Source of the DNA: Polyangiaceae bacterium
Lineage (GTDB): Bacteria > Myxococcota_A > Polyangia > Polyangiales > Polyangiaceae
Assembly: GCA_020849655.1 (NCBI GenBank)
Contig: JADLFU010000212.1
Coordinates: 1 to 64,000, forward strand
Direction of reading: 5' to 3'
DNA: 64,000 nucleotides
Positions 26,343-36,841 of the stretch are shown piece after piece (the stretch's first letter is position 1; the number at the start of each line of letters is the position of its first letter). The notes under the pieces are model-generated. The model saw only the letters and a list, made by a program, of their open reading frames with translations. It did no database searches and was not told where the DNA came from. Made by a program: the position numbers and the translations under genes.

Positions 26343-27989
26343 TTGAACAGCAAATCTCTCCTCGAAGGCGTCCACCGCGCGCCCGCCCGCGCGATGCTGA
26401 AGGGCGCCGGCTTCACGGACGAAGACCTCTCTCGCCCGCTCGTCGCCGTGGCCAACACCTGGACGGAGGTGATGCCGTGCAACATGCACCTGCGCACGCT
26501 CGCCGAGGCGGTGAAGGCAGGCGTCCGCGAGGCCGGGGGCACGCCCATCGAGTGCAACACCATCGCCGTCAGCGACGGCATCTCGATGGGCACGGAGGGC
26601 ATGCGCGGCTCGCTCGTGTCGCGCGAGGTCATCGCCGACTCGATCGAGCTGTTCACGTTCGCGCACTCGCTCGACGGCGTGGTCGCGCTCACCGGGTGCG
26701 ACAAGACGCTGCCGGGCACGGTGATGGCGCTGTGCCGCCTCGATCTGCCCGGGCTGATGCTGTACGGCGGCACGATCGAGCACGGCCGGTTCCAGGGCCG
26801 CAACGTCACCATCCAGGACGTGTTCGAGGCCGTCGGCGCGCACGCGGCCGGCAAGCTCTCGGAGGCCGACGTCCGCGCGCTCGAGGACAGCGCGTGCCCG
26901 GGCGCCGGCGCATGCGGCGGGCAGTACACGGCGAACACGATGGCGCTCGCGATCGATTTCCTCGGGCTCGCGCCGATCGGCTTCGGTGAGATCCCGGCGA
27001 CCGATCCCGCGAAGCTCGACGCCGCGCGCGAGGCCGGGCGCCTCGCGGTGGCGCTGGTGCGCGCCGGGCGCCGCCCTTCGCAGATCCTGTCGAAGGGCGC
27101 GATCGACAACGCGGTCGCGTCGGTCGCCGCGACGGCGGGCTCGACGAACGCCGTCCTGCACCTGCTCGCGATCGCGCGGGAGGCCGGGATCCCCTACTCG
27201 ATCGACGAGTTCGATCCGATCTCCACGCGCACGCCCGTCATCGCCGACCTGAAGCCCGGCGGGCGGTTCACGGCCGTCGAGATGACCCGCGCCGGCGGCA
27301 CGCGGGCGCTCGGGCGGCGGCTGCGCGACGCGGGCCTGATCACCGACCAGCCCACGTGCACGGGGCGCACGCTGTTCGAGGAGCTCGGCGAGGCGCCCGA
27401 GGGCGACGGCGCCGGCGAGGTCTTCGCGCCGGTCGAGCGGCCGCTGAAGCCTCGCGGCGGGTTCGCGATCCTGCGCGGGACGCTCGCCCCCGACGGCGCG
27501 GTCGTGAAGCTGGCGGGCCACGCGCGGCAGCGGCACGAGGGCCCGGCGCGCGTGTTCGACGGCGAGGAGGCCGCGTTCGACGCCGTCCAGGCGGGGCGCA
27601 TCCAGCCGGGCGACGTCGTCGTGATCCGCCACGAGGGTCCGAGGGGCGGGCCCGGCATGCGCGAGATGCTCGCGGTGACCGCGGCCATCGTGGGGCAGGG
27701 GCTCGGCGACTCGGTCGCGCTGATCACCGACGGGCGCTTCAGCGGCGCCACGGTCGGGTTCATGATCGGTCACGTCGCGCCCGAGGCCGCGGCGGGCGGC
27801 CCGATCGGCCTCGGGCGCGACGGCGACCTCGTCGTGATCGACGCCGGCACCCGCGCCCTCGACGTGCTCGCCGATCTCACCGGTCGGGTCGCGTCGGCTC
27901 CGCCCGCGCGCCCGCGCCGGGTCGTCCTGCAGAAGTACGCCGCGCTCGTCTCCTCCGCGTCGGAGGGGGCCACCACCATCGTCCGATGA
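26343..27989 (+). CDS. ilvD: Dihydroxy-acid dehydratase
   Basis: 548 residues. Makes the 2-keto acids of valine and isoleucine from dihydroxy acids, using an Fe-S cluster. Conserved segments: [44 protein letters not shown] (cluster Cys), [16 protein letters not shown] (cluster Cys), [16 protein letters not shown] and GHVAPEAA. Start is placed at TTG 26343, giving [17 protein letters not shown], with AAGG about 9 nt upstream; no ATG fits. First structural gene of the attenuated operon. Confidence 0.96.
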   Translation: MNSKSLLEGVHRAPARAMLKGAGFTDEDLSRPLVAVANTWTEVMPCNMHLRTLAEAVKAGVREAGGTPIECNTIAVSDGISMGTEGMRGSLVSREVIADSIELFTFAHSLDGVVALTGCDKTLPGTVMALCRLDLPGLMLYGGTIEHGRFQGRNVTIQDVFEAVGAHAAGKLSEADVRALEDSACPGAGACGGQYTANTMALAIDFLGLAPIGFGEIPATDPAKLDAAREAGRLAVALVRAGRRPSQILSKGAIDNAVASVAATAGSTNAVLHLLAIAREAGIPYSIDEFDPISTRTPVIADLKPGGRFTAVEMTRAGGTRALGRRLRDAGLITDQPTCTGRTLFEELGEAPEGDGAGEVFAPVERPLKPRGGFAILRGTLAPDGAVVKLAGHARQRHEGPARVFDGEEAAFDAVQAGRIQPGDVVVIRHEGPRGGPGMREMLAVTAAIVGQGLGDSVALITDGRFSGATVGFMIGHVAPEAAAGGPIGLGRDGDLVVIDAGTRALDVLADLTGRVASAPPARPRRVVLQKYAALVSSASEGATTIVR

Positions 27990-28003
27990 TCGAACCCGTG
28001 TCG

Positions 28004-28010
28004 AAAGGAG
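28004..28010 (+). promoter_or_regulatory. Ribosome binding site deciding the start of the ilvC-like gene
   Basis: AAAGGAG lies 5 nt before ATG 28016. It favours this start over the ATG at 27986 that overlaps the ilvD stop. Confidence 0.7.
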
Positions 28011-28015
28011 CTTTC

Positions 28016-28726
28016 ATGGTCCAAGAGGTCGTCCACGCTCAGAAGATCGCCATGCTCGGCTACGGCCCCGACGTCCGCGACGAGGCCATCCGCCTCCGCG
28101 CCGCCGGGATGTCGGTCACCGTCGCGGTGCGGCACGGCGGGATGAGCTGGCTGCGCGCCCTCGGCGACGGCTTTCGCCCCGTGTCGCACGAGGACGCGGT
28201 CGAGGGCGCGGACGCGGTGGTCGTGAAGATCCCCGAGCGCGAGCTGCCCGCGCTGTTCGCGCAGTCGGTCGCGCCCGTGATCCGCCCCGGCGCGCTCGTC
28301 GTGTTCGCGAAGGCGAGCCCGGTGCTCGCCGAGATCGTGGCGCTGCCGGAGCAGGTCGACGTCGCGCTCGTCGTCACCGCGCGCGGCACGGGCCGGGTCG
28401 CCGTGCACCAGGACGCGACGGGCTCCGCGCTCGCGCGGGCCACGCGCTACGCCGAGCTCGCGACGGGCGCGGCGCGCATCGTGACGACCACGTTCGCCGA
28501 CTGCATGGGCGAGGAGCTCGCGCGGCTCGTCGCGGAGGCGGGCGGCGTCGAGCAGGCGATCGCCCGCTGTGATCGCGTGCTCGAGAGCCCTGGGCACGAG
28601 CCTGACGAGGCCGTCCTCGTCTACTACGAGCACCTCCGCCAGGAGCTGCGGCAGGGGCGCGCGCCGTCGTCGCGACAGTCAGGATTGTTCGTGACCGAGC
28701 CTCCGTCGAAGCGGGGCGCGGCGTGA
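28016..28726 (+). CDS. Degenerate, truncated ketol-acid reductoisomerase paralogue
   Basis: 236 residues, against 338 for the true ilvC downstream. The alignment by eye is clear over the NADPH domain: KIAMLGYGPDVRDEA against [27 protein letters not shown] against [12 protein letters not shown], and VAVHQDATGSALARA against [15 protein letters not shown]. Key catalytic groups are lost: FAHG is FAKA, PKSPGH is absent, and [16 protein letters not shown] (metal-binding Asp, Glu) reads TTTFADCMGEELARLV. The knotted C-terminal domain is replaced by a short helical tail. Probably not an enzyme; perhaps regulatory or a subunit. ATG 28016 follows AAAGGAG. Confidence 0.8.
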   Translation: MVQEVVHAQKIAMLGYGPDVRDEAIRLRAAGMSVTVAVRHGGMSWLRALGDGFRPVSHEDAVEGADAVVVKIPERELPALFAQSVAPVIRPGALVVFAKASPVLAEIVALPEQVDVALVVTARGTGRVAVHQDATGSALARATRYAELATGAARIVTTTFADCMGEELARLVAEAGGVEQAIARCDRVLESPGHEPDEAVLVYYEHLRQELRQGRAPSSRQSGLFVTEPPSKRGAA

Positions 28727-30459
28727 ACGCGGCGAAGTCCACGAAGCAGACCGGCGCGGAGATCCTGTGGGACGCCCTCGTGCGCGAGGGGGTCGAGGTC
28801 GTGTTCGGCTACCCCGGCGGCGCGATCATGCCGGCGTACGACGCCTTGCCGAAGTTCCCGATCCGCCACGTGCTCGTGCGCCACGAGCAGGGCGCGTCGC
28901 ACATGGCCGACGGCTACGCGCGCGCGTCCGGCAAGGTGGGCGTGTGCGTCGCGACGAGCGGGCCCGGCGCGACGAACCTCGTGACCGGCATCGCGACCGC
29001 GATGCTCGACTCGGTGCCGCTGGTCGCGATCACGGGGCAGGTCGGCTCGAGGCTGATCGGCACCGACGCGTTCCAGGAGATCGACATCACGGGCGTCACC
29101 CTGCCGATCACGAAGCACAACTACCTCGTCACGCGCGTCGAGGATCTCGCGCCGACGCTGAAGGAGGCGTTCTACGTCGCGCGCTCGGGGCGGCCTGGGC
29201 CGGTGCTGGTCGACATCACGAAGGACGCGCAGCAGGCGTCGACGCGCGTGCGCTGGGACGACGGCGACGTCGAGCTGCCCGGGTATCGCCCGCGGCACCG
29301 CGCCGACGCGGAGCTGCTCCGGCGCGCCATCCGCATGATCGACGAGGCCGAGCGCCCGGTCGTCCTCGCGGGGCACGGCGTCGTCCGCGCGGGGGCCGGC
29401 GAGCTCGTCCGTCAGCTCGTCGAGCGCGGCAACATCCCCGTCGCCTCCACGCTGCTCGGGCTCGGAGGGTTCCCGGCGACCCACCCGCTCAGCATGGGCA
29501 TGATGGGCATGCACGGCGAGGCGTGGGTGAACCGCGCCATCCAGGAGGCCGATCTGTTGATCGCGCTCGGCATGAGGTTCGACGACCGGGTGACCGGCAA
29601 CCTCGCCAGCTACGCGAAGAAGGCCAGGAAGATTCACTTCGAGCTCGATCCGGCCGAGGTGAACAAGGTCGTGCCGGTCGACGTCGCGCTCGTCGGCGAT
29701 CTCGGCGAGTCGCTCGGCGAGGTCGCGCCCAACATCGCCCCTGCCCGCCGCGAGCCGTGGGCCGCGCGCGTCGCGGAGCTGCGCGGCGACACGGCCGTCC
29801 GCGACATCCAGCACCTGCCGCACGACGGGCGCCTGTTCGCCGCGCACGTGATGCACGATCTCTGGCGCATCACCGAGGGCAAGGCGCTCGTCGTCACCGA
29901 CGTCGGTCAGCACCAGATGTGGGAGGCGCAGTACTACAAGCACGACTACCCGCGCAGGCTGGTCACCTCGGGCGGCCTCGGGACGATGGGCTTCGCGCTG
30001 CCTGCGGCCATCGGCGCCAAGCTCGCGATGCCCGAGGAGGAGGTCTGGGTGATCGTCGGCGACGGAGGGTTCCAGATGACGGCGGCCGAGCTGTCGACCG
30101 CGGCCCAGGAGGGCGTGAAGCTGCACGTGGCGATCATCAACAACGGGTTCCTCGGGATGGTGCGGCAGTGGCAGCAGTTCTTCTACGAGGGGCGGTACGT
30201 CGCGACGCCGCTCGCGAACCCTGACTTCGTGAAGCTCGCCGAGGCGCACGGCCTGCTCGGGCTGCGCGTCACCTCGCGCGAGGAGCTCGCCGCCGCGGTC
30301 GCGACGGCCCGCGCGTCCGACAGGACGGTCGTCCTCGATTTCCGCGTCGAGCAGGAGGACTCGGTCTACCCGATGGTGCCCGCGGGCTCCGCGCTCGACG
30401 ACATGATCCGCAGGCCGAGCCCGATCGTCGAGACGGCCAGCGACGAGGAGGAGGCCTGA
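28723..30459 (+). CDS. ilvB: Acetolactate synthase, large catalytic subunit
   Basis: 578 residues. Condenses pyruvate with pyruvate or 2-ketobutyrate, the committed step to Val, Leu and Ile. Visible: FGYPGGAIMPAYDAL, HEQGASHMADGYARASGKVG (catalytic Glu), SGPGATNLVTGIA, GMRFDDRVTG, and the ThDP-binding GDGGFQMTAAEL...NNGFLGMVRQWQ. Usual length. GTG overlaps the TGA of the ilvC-like gene (GTGA). Followed by the regulatory subunit. Confidence 0.97.
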   Translation: MNAAKSTKQTGAEILWDALVREGVEVVFGYPGGAIMPAYDALPKFPIRHVLVRHEQGASHMADGYARASGKVGVCVATSGPGATNLVTGIATAMLDSVPLVAITGQVGSRLIGTDAFQEIDITGVTLPITKHNYLVTRVEDLAPTLKEAFYVARSGRPGPVLVDITKDAQQASTRVRWDDGDVELPGYRPRHRADAELLRRAIRMIDEAERPVVLAGHGVVRAGAGELVRQLVERGNIPVASTLLGLGGFPATHPLSMGMMGMHGEAWVNRAIQEADLLIALGMRFDDRVTGNLASYAKKARKIHFELDPAEVNKVVPVDVALVGDLGESLGEVAPNIAPARREPWAARVAELRGDTAVRDIQHLPHDGRLFAAHVMHDLWRITEGKALVVTDVGQHQMWEAQYYKHDYPRRLVTSGGLGTMGFALPAAIGAKLAMPEEEVWVIVGDGGFQMTAAELSTAAQEGVKLHVAIINNGFLGMVRQWQQFFYEGRYVATPLANPDFVKLAEAHGLLGLRVTSREELAAAVATARASDRTVVLDFRVEQEDSVYPMVPAGSALDDMIRRPSPIVETASDEEEA

Positions 30460-30460
30460 G

Positions 30461-31048
30461 ATGGGCGGCACCCGCATGCACAGGACGTTCATCGCGTACG
30501 TCGAGGATCTGCCCGGCGTGCTCGCGCGCGTCGTTTCGCTGTTCCGCCGGCGCGTGTACAACATCGACACCCTCACCGTCGGGCGGACGCACCGCGCCGG
30601 GATCTCGCGCCTGACCGTCGTCATCGAGGCCGACGACGACGAGGCGCGCCGCGTGGAGGCGAACCTCTACAAGCTCGTCAACGTCCTCTACGTCGAGGAC
30701 GCCTCGCGCGCGGCGACGGTCGAGCGCGAGCTCGTGCTGATCAAGGTGAAGGCCCCGCGCGCGGCGAGGGCCGAGGTGATGGCGCTCGTCGAGGTGTTCC
30801 GCGCGAAGGTCGTCGACGTCTCGCCCGACGGCGTGATCGTCGAGGTGACCGGCACGGGCGAGAAGATCGCGGGGCTCGTCGAGGTGCTCGCGCCGTTCGG
30901 CATCAGCGAGATGGTGCGCTCCGGCAAGGTGGCGATGATGCGGAGCGCCGCCGACACCGAGGCCCGCGAGGCGCGCCTCGCGAGCGGGGAGCAGCGGGTG
31001 GCCGGGCGCATCGCGCGCGCCGCCGATCGAGAGGACGTGGACGGCTGA
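30461..31048 (+). CDS. ilvN: Acetolactate synthase, small regulatory subunit
   Basis: 195 residues. N-terminal ACT domain [18 protein letters not shown]...[19 protein letters not shown] binds valine for feedback inhibition; the C-terminal domain follows from about residue 80 ([12 protein letters not shown]). A longer-than-usual charged tail ([20 protein letters not shown]) ends the protein. ATG 30461 is 1 nt after the ilvB stop. Confidence 0.95.
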   Translation: MGGTRMHRTFIAYVEDLPGVLARVVSLFRRRVYNIDTLTVGRTHRAGISRLTVVIEADDDEARRVEANLYKLVNVLYVEDASRAATVERELVLIKVKAPRAARAEVMALVEVFRAKVVDVSPDGVIVEVTGTGEKIAGLVEVLAPFGISEMVRSGKVAMMRSAADTEAREARLASGEQRVAGRIARAADREDVDG

Positions 31049-31068
31049 GCCGGACCGAGGAGACAGAG

Positions 31069-32085
31069 ATGACGAAGATCTATTACGACAAGGACGCAGA
31101 CATCGAGCTCATCCGCGGCAAGAAGGTCGCGGTGCTGGGGTACGGCTCGCAGGGCCACGCGCACGCGCTCAACCTGAAGGACAGCGGCGTCGCCGTGAAG
31201 GTCGGCCTGCCCCCGACGAGCAGGAGCGTGGAGAAGGCGAGGGCCGCGGGGCTCGACGTGACGTCGCCCGGCGAGGCCGCGGCGTGGGCGGACGTGATCA
31301 TGGTGCTCGTCCCCGACACGTCGCAGGCGAAGCTCTATCAGGAGGCGATCCTGCCCTCGCTGACGCCGGGCAAGACGCTGATGTTCGCGCACGGCTTCAA
31401 CGTGAGGTTCGGGACGATCACGCCGCCGGCCGGCGTCGACGTGTCGCTCATCGCGCCGAAGAGCCCCGGGCACCGCGTGCGCGAGACGTACCAGCAGGGG
31501 CAGGGCGTGCCGGCGCTCGTCGCCGTGCACCAGGACGCGAGCGGGCAGGCGAGGGCCGTCGCGCTCGCGTACGGATCGGCCATCGGCTCCGGGCGCGCGG
31601 GCATCCTCGAGACGACGTTCGCCGAGGAGACGGAGACGGATCTGTTCGGTGAGCAGGCCGTCCTCTGTGGCGGGGCGGCGGCGCTCGTGAAGGCGGGCTT
31701 CGAGACGCTCGTCGACGCGGGTTACCAGCCGGAGATCGCGTACTTCGAGTGCCTGCACGAGCTGAAGCTCATCGTCGATCTCATGTACCAGGGCGGCCTG
31801 TCGTACATGCGCTACTCGATCAGCGACACCGCCGAGTACGGCGACTACACCGCGGGCCCGAGGGTCGTCGACGCGCACGTGAAGGAGGAGATGCAGAGGC
31901 TCCTCGCCGCGGTGAAGGACGGCTCGTTCGCGAAGCGCTGGATCGCCGAGAACGAGGCCGGGCGGCCCGAGTTCGCGAGGATGCGCGAGGCCGATCGGGA
32001 GCACCCGATCGAGGTCGTCGGCAAGAGGCTCCGCGCGATGATGCCGTTCCTCCCGCCCGTCCGCACCGACGCCGGCGGCGCCTGA
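31069..32085 (+). CDS. ilvC: Ketol-acid reductoisomerase (class I)
   Basis: 338 residues, standard class I length. NADPH fold [17 protein letters not shown], catalytic His in FAHGFNV, Lys in APKSPGH, metal ligands in [16 protein letters not shown], and the second pair in [15 protein letters not shown]. Converts acetolactate or acetohydroxybutyrate to the dihydroxy acid used by IlvD. RBS-like GAGGAGA lies upstream of ATG 31069. The intact enzyme makes the truncated paralogue at 28016 stand out. Confidence 0.97.
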   Translation: MTKIYYDKDADIELIRGKKVAVLGYGSQGHAHALNLKDSGVAVKVGLPPTSRSVEKARAAGLDVTSPGEAAAWADVIMVLVPDTSQAKLYQEAILPSLTPGKTLMFAHGFNVRFGTITPPAGVDVSLIAPKSPGHRVRETYQQGQGVPALVAVHQDASGQARAVALAYGSAIGSGRAGILETTFAEETETDLFGEQAVLCGGAAALVKAGFETLVDAGYQPEIAYFECLHELKLIVDLMYQGGLSYMRYSISDTAEYGDYTAGPRVVDAHVKEEMQRLLAAVKDGSFAKRWIAENEAGRPEFARMREADREHPIEVVGKRLRAMMPFLPPVRTDAGGA

Positions 32086-32185
32086 GCCGCGCCGCACACA
32101 CAAACTCATCACCAACAAGTCTGACTGTCACGCGCGCCCCCGCTCCGGCGGGGTCGAGCGGTCGCCCGTTGCCTGGAGAGCCCCG

Positions 32186-33811
32186 ATGATCCCCGAGCCC
32201 GACTACGTCCGCATCTTCGACACCACGCTCCGTGACGGCGAGCAGTCGCCCGGCGCCACGATGACCTCCGCGGAGAAGCGCGAGGTCGCCGTCGCGCTCG
32301 CGCGACTCGGCGTCGACGTCATCGAGGCGGGGTTCCCCGCGGCCTCGCCCGACGATCTCGCCGCGGTGCAGATGATCTGCGAGAAGGTCGGCGGGGAGCG
32401 GGTGCCGGGCCGCGCGAGCGCCGAGCCGCCGATCATCTGCGGGCTCGCGCGCGCCGCGAAGGGCGACATCGACAAGACGTGGGAGGCGCTCCGCCCGGCG
32501 AAGCACCCGCGCATCCACACCTTCCTCGCGACGAGCGAGATCCACCTCCAGCACAAGCTCCGCATGACGCGCGACGAGGTGCTCGGGCGGGTCGGCGAGA
32601 TGGTCGCGTACGCGCGGTCACGCTGCCCCGACGTCGAATTCAGCCCGGAGGACGCGGGCCGCAGCGATCCCGAGTTCCTGTACCGGGTGCTGGAGGCGGC
32701 GATCCGCGCGGGCGCGACGACACTGAACATTCCTGACACGGTCGGGTACACGACGCCCGACGAGTTCGGCGCGCTGATCACGGGCATCCTCGAGCACGTG
32801 CCCGGCGCGCGCGGCGTCGTCATCAGCGTGCACTGCCACGACGATCTCGGCCTCGCGACGGCGAACTCGCTCGCCGGGCTGCGCGCCGGCGCGCGGCAGG
32901 CGGAGGTCACCATCAACGGCCTGGGCGAGCGCGCCGGCAACACGTCGCTCGAGGAGCTGGTGATGGCGCTCGAGACGCGCCGCGCGAAGTTCCGGCTGCG
33001 CACCGGCATCGACACGACGCAGCTCGTGCCGACGAGCCGCGTGGTCGTCACCTCGACGGGGATCGTCGTGCCGCCGAACAAGGCGATCGTGGGCGCGAAC
33101 GCGTTCGCGCACGAGTCGGGCATCCACCAGGACGGGATGCTGAAGCACGAGGAGACCTACGAGATCATGCGGCCCGAGACCGTCGGCGCGAGCGCGACGG
33201 AGCTCGTGCTCGGCAAGCACTCCGGGCGCGCGGCGCTCTCGGCGAGGCTGCGCGAGCTCGGGCACGAGCTGACGCCGGAGGGGCTCGACAAGCTGTTCGC
33301 GCGGTTCAAGTCGGTGGCCGAGAAGAAGAAGCACATCACGACGGCCGACCTCGAGGCGCTGCTCCACGACGAGGCGCCGACCGAGGCGGAGCTCTTCACG
33401 CTGGTCGGGCTGCAGGTCGCGTGCGGCACCTCGGGGATGCCGACGGCGACCGTGCGCGTCGCCGGGGCCGACGGGCAGGAGCGCACGCACGCGGCGGTGG
33501 GCACCGGGCCGGTCGACGCCGCGTTCAAGGCGGTGGACGCGATCGTCGGCGGGGCGTCGCGGCTGCTCGAGTTCAACGTGCACTCGGTCACCGAGGGGAT
33601 CGACGCCATCGGGCAGGTCAGCGTGCGCGTCGAGGAGGCCGTCGACCGCGAGCTGCGCAGCCCGACCCGCGACGGCGTCCGCGAGCGCCGCATCTACTCG
33701 GGGCACGGCGCCGACACCGACATCGTCGTCGCGAGCGTCAAGGCGTACCTGAAGGCGAAGAACCGCATGCTCACGGCGAGCGGCGCGGGGCGCCGGGCGG
33801 AGTGCGCGTGA
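32186..33811 (+). CDS. leuA: 2-isopropylmalate synthase
   Basis: 541 residues. Joins acetyl-CoA to 2-ketoisovalerate, first step to leucine. TIM barrel with [28 protein letters not shown] and [13 protein letters not shown]; then [12 protein letters not shown] and a C-terminal allosteric LeuA dimer domain (from about 390) that senses leucine. The ATG has GGAGAG upstream. The 100-nt gap from ilvC is the largest within the run and contains a small GC hairpin. Confidence 0.95.
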   Translation: MIPEPDYVRIFDTTLRDGEQSPGATMTSAEKREVAVALARLGVDVIEAGFPAASPDDLAAVQMICEKVGGERVPGRASAEPPIICGLARAAKGDIDKTWEALRPAKHPRIHTFLATSEIHLQHKLRMTRDEVLGRVGEMVAYARSRCPDVEFSPEDAGRSDPEFLYRVLEAAIRAGATTLNIPDTVGYTTPDEFGALITGILEHVPGARGVVISVHCHDDLGLATANSLAGLRAGARQAEVTINGLGERAGNTSLEELVMALETRRAKFRLRTGIDTTQLVPTSRVVVTSTGIVVPPNKAIVGANAFAHESGIHQDGMLKHEETYEIMRPETVGASATELVLGKHSGRAALSARLRELGHELTPEGLDKLFARFKSVAEKKKHITTADLEALLHDEAPTEAELFTLVGLQVACGTSGMPTATVRVAGADGQERTHAAVGTGPVDAAFKAVDAIVGGASRLLEFNVHSVTEGIDAIGQVSVRVEEAVDRELRSPTRDGVRERRIYSGHGADTDIVVASVKAYLKAKNRMLTASGAGRRAECA

Positions 33812-35223
33812 CCGGGCGCTCGCTCTTCGACAAGGTGTGGGACGCGCACGTCGTCACGGACGTGCCGGGCGGGCCGTCGGTGCTGTACGTCGATCTGCAC
33901 CTCGTGCACGAGGTGACGTCGCCGCAGGCCTTTGACGGCCTGCGCGCGCGCGGCCTGCCGGTGCGGAGGCCCGATCGGACGCTGGCGACGATGGACCACT
34001 CGACCCCGACGGCGCCGCGCCGCGCCGACGGGAGCCTGCCGTTCGTCGACGACGCGGCGCGCGCCCAGGTGGCGAAGCTCGAGCAGAGCTGCGCGGAGTT
34101 CGGCGTGACGCTCCACGCGCTCGGCTCCGCCGAGCAGGGGATCGTCCACGTCATCGGCCCTGAGCTCGGCGCGACGCAGCCCGGGATGACCGTGGTCTGC
34201 GGCGACAGCCACACGTCCACGCACGGGGCCTTCGGCGCGCTCGCGTTCGGCATCGGCACGAGCGAGGTCGAGCACGTCCTGGCGACGCAGTGCCTGCTGC
34301 AGCGCCGCCCTCGGACGATGCGCGTCACCGTCGAGGGTCGCCTCGGCCGGGGCGTCACGGCGAAGGATCTCGTGCTCGCGATCATCGCCGAGCTCGGCGT
34401 CGGCGGCGCGACCGGGCACGTGCTCGAGTACGCAGGCCCCGCGGTGCGCGCCCTCGGGATGGAGGGGCGGATGACAGTGTGCAACATGTCGATCGAGGCC
34501 GGCGCGCGCGCGGGGATGATCGCGCCGGACGCCACCACGTTCGCGTACCTCGAGGGGCGCCCGCGCGCGCCGCGCGGCGAGGCGTGGTCGCGCGCCGTCC
34601 TCGGGTGGCGGGCGCTCGCGTCGGACGCGGACGCGAGGTTCGATCGCGAGGTGAGCCTCGACGCGTCCCTCGTCGCCCCGCGCGTGACGTGGGGCACGAA
34701 CCCGGGCCTCGGCGTCGCCGTCGACGGCCTCGTGCCGACGGCCGACCAGGCGCCGGCGGGCGAGCGCGCGGCCTGGCAGAAGGCGCTCGACTACATGCGC
34801 CTCGAGCCCGGCAAGCCCATCGCCGGCGCGCCCGTCGACGTCGTCTTCGTCGGCTCGTGCACGAACTCGCGGCTCGACGATCTGCGCGACGCGGCGCGCG
34901 TCCTGCGAGGGCGCAAGGTGGCGGACGGCGTGCGGATGCTCGTCGTGGCGGGATCGCAGGCGATCAAGCGCGACGCAGAGGCCGAGGGGCTCGCCGAGGT
35001 GTTCCGCGCGGCGGGCGCGGAGTGGCGCGAGCCGGGGTGCTCGATGTGCATCGCGATGAACGGCGACGAGGTCGCCGCGGGCAAGCTGGCCGTCTCGACC
35101 TCCAACCGAAACTTCGAGGGCCGACAGGGCAGGGGCGCGCGCACGGTGCTCGCGTCCCCGCTCGTGGCCGCCGCGTCCGCCGTCGCGGGCCGCATCCAGG
35201 ATCCGAGGGAGCTGTTGCCATGA
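33808..35223 (+). CDS. leuC: 3-isopropylmalate dehydratase, large subunit
   Basis: 471 residues. Aconitase-family enzyme; 4Fe-4S ligands in [12 protein letters not shown] and [13 protein letters not shown]. Other marks: [43 protein letters not shown]. Works with LeuD to isomerise isopropylmalate. GTG overlaps the leuA stop (GTGA). Confidence 0.97.
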   Translation: MTGRSLFDKVWDAHVVTDVPGGPSVLYVDLHLVHEVTSPQAFDGLRARGLPVRRPDRTLATMDHSTPTAPRRADGSLPFVDDAARAQVAKLEQSCAEFGVTLHALGSAEQGIVHVIGPELGATQPGMTVVCGDSHTSTHGAFGALAFGIGTSEVEHVLATQCLLQRRPRTMRVTVEGRLGRGVTAKDLVLAIIAELGVGGATGHVLEYAGPAVRALGMEGRMTVCNMSIEAGARAGMIAPDATTFAYLEGRPRAPRGEAWSRAVLGWRALASDADARFDREVSLDASLVAPRVTWGTNPGLGVAVDGLVPTADQAPAGERAAWQKALDYMRLEPGKPIAGAPVDVVFVGSCTNSRLDDLRDAARVLRGRKVADGVRMLVVAGSQAIKRDAEAEGLAEVFRAAGAEWREPGCSMCIAMNGDEVAAGKLAVSTSNRNFEGRQGRGARTVLASPLVAAASAVAGRIQDPRELLP

Positions 35224-35783
35224 CCGACCGCGCGCCATTCACCTCCGTCACGTCCCGGCTCGCGAAGCTCGTGCGAGACGACGTCGACACGGATCAGATC
35301 ATCCCCGCGCGGTTCCTGAAGGCCACCGGCCGCGCGGGCTTCGGCGCGCACCTCTTCGCGGACTGGCGCGCGTCCGAGGCCGAGTTCCCGCTCGACAGCG
35401 GCGACGCGCGCGGCGCCTCGCTGCTGCTCGCGGGGCGCAACTTCGGGTGCGGCTCGTCGCGCGAGCACGCGCCCTGGGCGCTGCTCGGCGCGGGGTTTCG
35501 CGCCGTCGTCGCGCGGTCGTTCGGCGACATCTTTCGCCAGAATTCCCTGAAGAACGGGCTCTTGCCGGTCGCGATCGACGACGCGACGCACGCGGCGCTC
35601 GTCGCGTGGGAGGGGGAGGTGACAGCGGATCTCGTCGCGAGCGAGCTCCGGTTCGGCGAGCGGACGGCGCGCTTCGAGGTCGACGCGTTCTCGCGCGATT
35701 GCCTGATGCGCGGCGTGGACGAGCTCGGCGCGCTCCTGGCCCGCTTGCCCGAGATCGAGGCCTTCGAGCGGAGGCAGGCGTGA
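35220..35783 (+). CDS. leuD: 3-isopropylmalate dehydratase, small subunit
   Basis: 187 residues. Swivelling-domain subunit with [32 protein letters not shown] and [17 protein letters not shown]. Partner of LeuC. ATG overlaps the leuC stop (ATGA). Confidence 0.97.
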   Translation: MTDRAPFTSVTSRLAKLVRDDVDTDQIIPARFLKATGRAGFGAHLFADWRASEAEFPLDSGDARGASLLLAGRNFGCGSSREHAPWALLGAGFRAVVARSFGDIFRQNSLKNGLLPVAIDDATHAALVAWEGEVTADLVASELRFGERTARFEVDAFSRDCLMRGVDELGALLARLPEIEAFERRQA

Positions 35784-36826
35784 CGGCGCGCGTCCTGTCG
35801 CTGCCCGGCGACGGCATCGGCCCCGAGGTGGTCGCGTCGGCGCGGAGGGTGCTCGACGCGGCCGCCGGGAAGCTCGGCCTCGAGCTCGAGTGGGAGGAGG
35901 CGCTCATCGGCGGCGCGGCGATCGACGCGGAGGGCACGGCGCTGTCGCCGGAGACGCTCTCTCGCGCGCGCGCCGCCGACGCCGTGCTGCTCGGCGCGGT
36001 CGGGGGCCCGAGGTGGGACGATCCGTCCGCGCCGGTGCGCCCGGAGCAGGGGCTGCTCGGCCTCCGCAAGGCGCTCGGCCTCTACGCGAACCTCCGCCAC
36101 ATCGCGGCGCACCCCGCGCTCGCCGACGCCTCGCCGCTGCGACCCGAGCGCGTGCGCGGCGTCGACATCCTCTTCGTGCGGGAGCTGACGGGCGGCATCT
36201 ACTTCGGCGAGCCGCGCGTGCGGGAGCCGACGCGCGCCGTCGACACGCTCGTGTACACCGACGTCGAGGTGCGGCGCGTCGCGCGGCTCGCGTTCACGCT
36301 CGCGCGCGGGCGCAGGCGGCGGGTGACGTCCGTCGACAAGGCCAACGTGCTCGCGTCGTCGCGGCTGTGGCGCGACGTCGTGGTCGAGGTCGCGAGGGAG
36401 TTCCCCGACGTCGCGCTCGAGCACCAGCTGGTCGACTCCGCGGCGATGCGCCTCGTCACGCACGCGGCCTCCTTCGACGTCATCGTCACGGAGAACATGT
36501 TCGGCGACATCCTGACGGACGAGGCCGCGGTGCTGCCGGGATCGCTCGGCCTGTGCCCGAGCGCGTCGATCGGCGACGCGAAGGGCGGCCTGTACGAGCC
36601 CATCCACGGGTCGGCGCCCGACATCGCCGGCCAGGACGTCGCGAACCCGATCGGCACGATCGGGAGCGCCGCGCTGCTGTGCCGGCACTCGCTCGGGCGC
36701 GACGACGTGGCGGCGCTGATCGAGCAGGCGGTGAGCCGCGCGCTCCACGCGGGGGCGCGCACGCGCGATCTCGGCGGCGCGCTCGGCACGGCGGCGATGA
36801 CGGAGGCGGTGCTCGAGCACCTGTGA
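35780..36826 (+). CDS. leuB: 3-isopropylmalate dehydrogenase
   Basis: 348 residues. Oxidises and decarboxylates 3-isopropylmalate to the leucine keto acid. Motifs: LPGDGIGPEVVA, VRELTGGIYFGEPR, SVDKANVLASSRLWR, ENMFGDILTDEAA, EPIHGSAPDIAG. Length is normal. GTG overlaps the leuD stop (GTGA). Ends the leucine block. Confidence 0.97.
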   Translation: MTARVLSLPGDGIGPEVVASARRVLDAAAGKLGLELEWEEALIGGAAIDAEGTALSPETLSRARAADAVLLGAVGGPRWDDPSAPVRPEQGLLGLRKALGLYANLRHIAAHPALADASPLRPERVRGVDILFVRELTGGIYFGEPRVREPTRAVDTLVYTDVEVRRVARLAFTLARGRRRRVTSVDKANVLASSRLWRDVVVEVAREFPDVALEHQLVDSAAMRLVTHAASFDVIVTENMFGDILTDEAAVLPGSLGLCPSASIGDAKGGLYEPIHGSAPDIAGQDVANPIGTIGSAALLCRHSLGRDDVAALIEQAVSRALHAGARTRDLGGALGTAAMTEAVLEHL

Positions 36827-36841
36827 CGGAGACCTAGCGAG

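Noticed and set aside
32086-32185. A second attenuator or terminator before leuA
   Set aside because: Only a small CCCCGC/GCGGGG hairpin without T run, and no leader reading frame rich in leucine codons.
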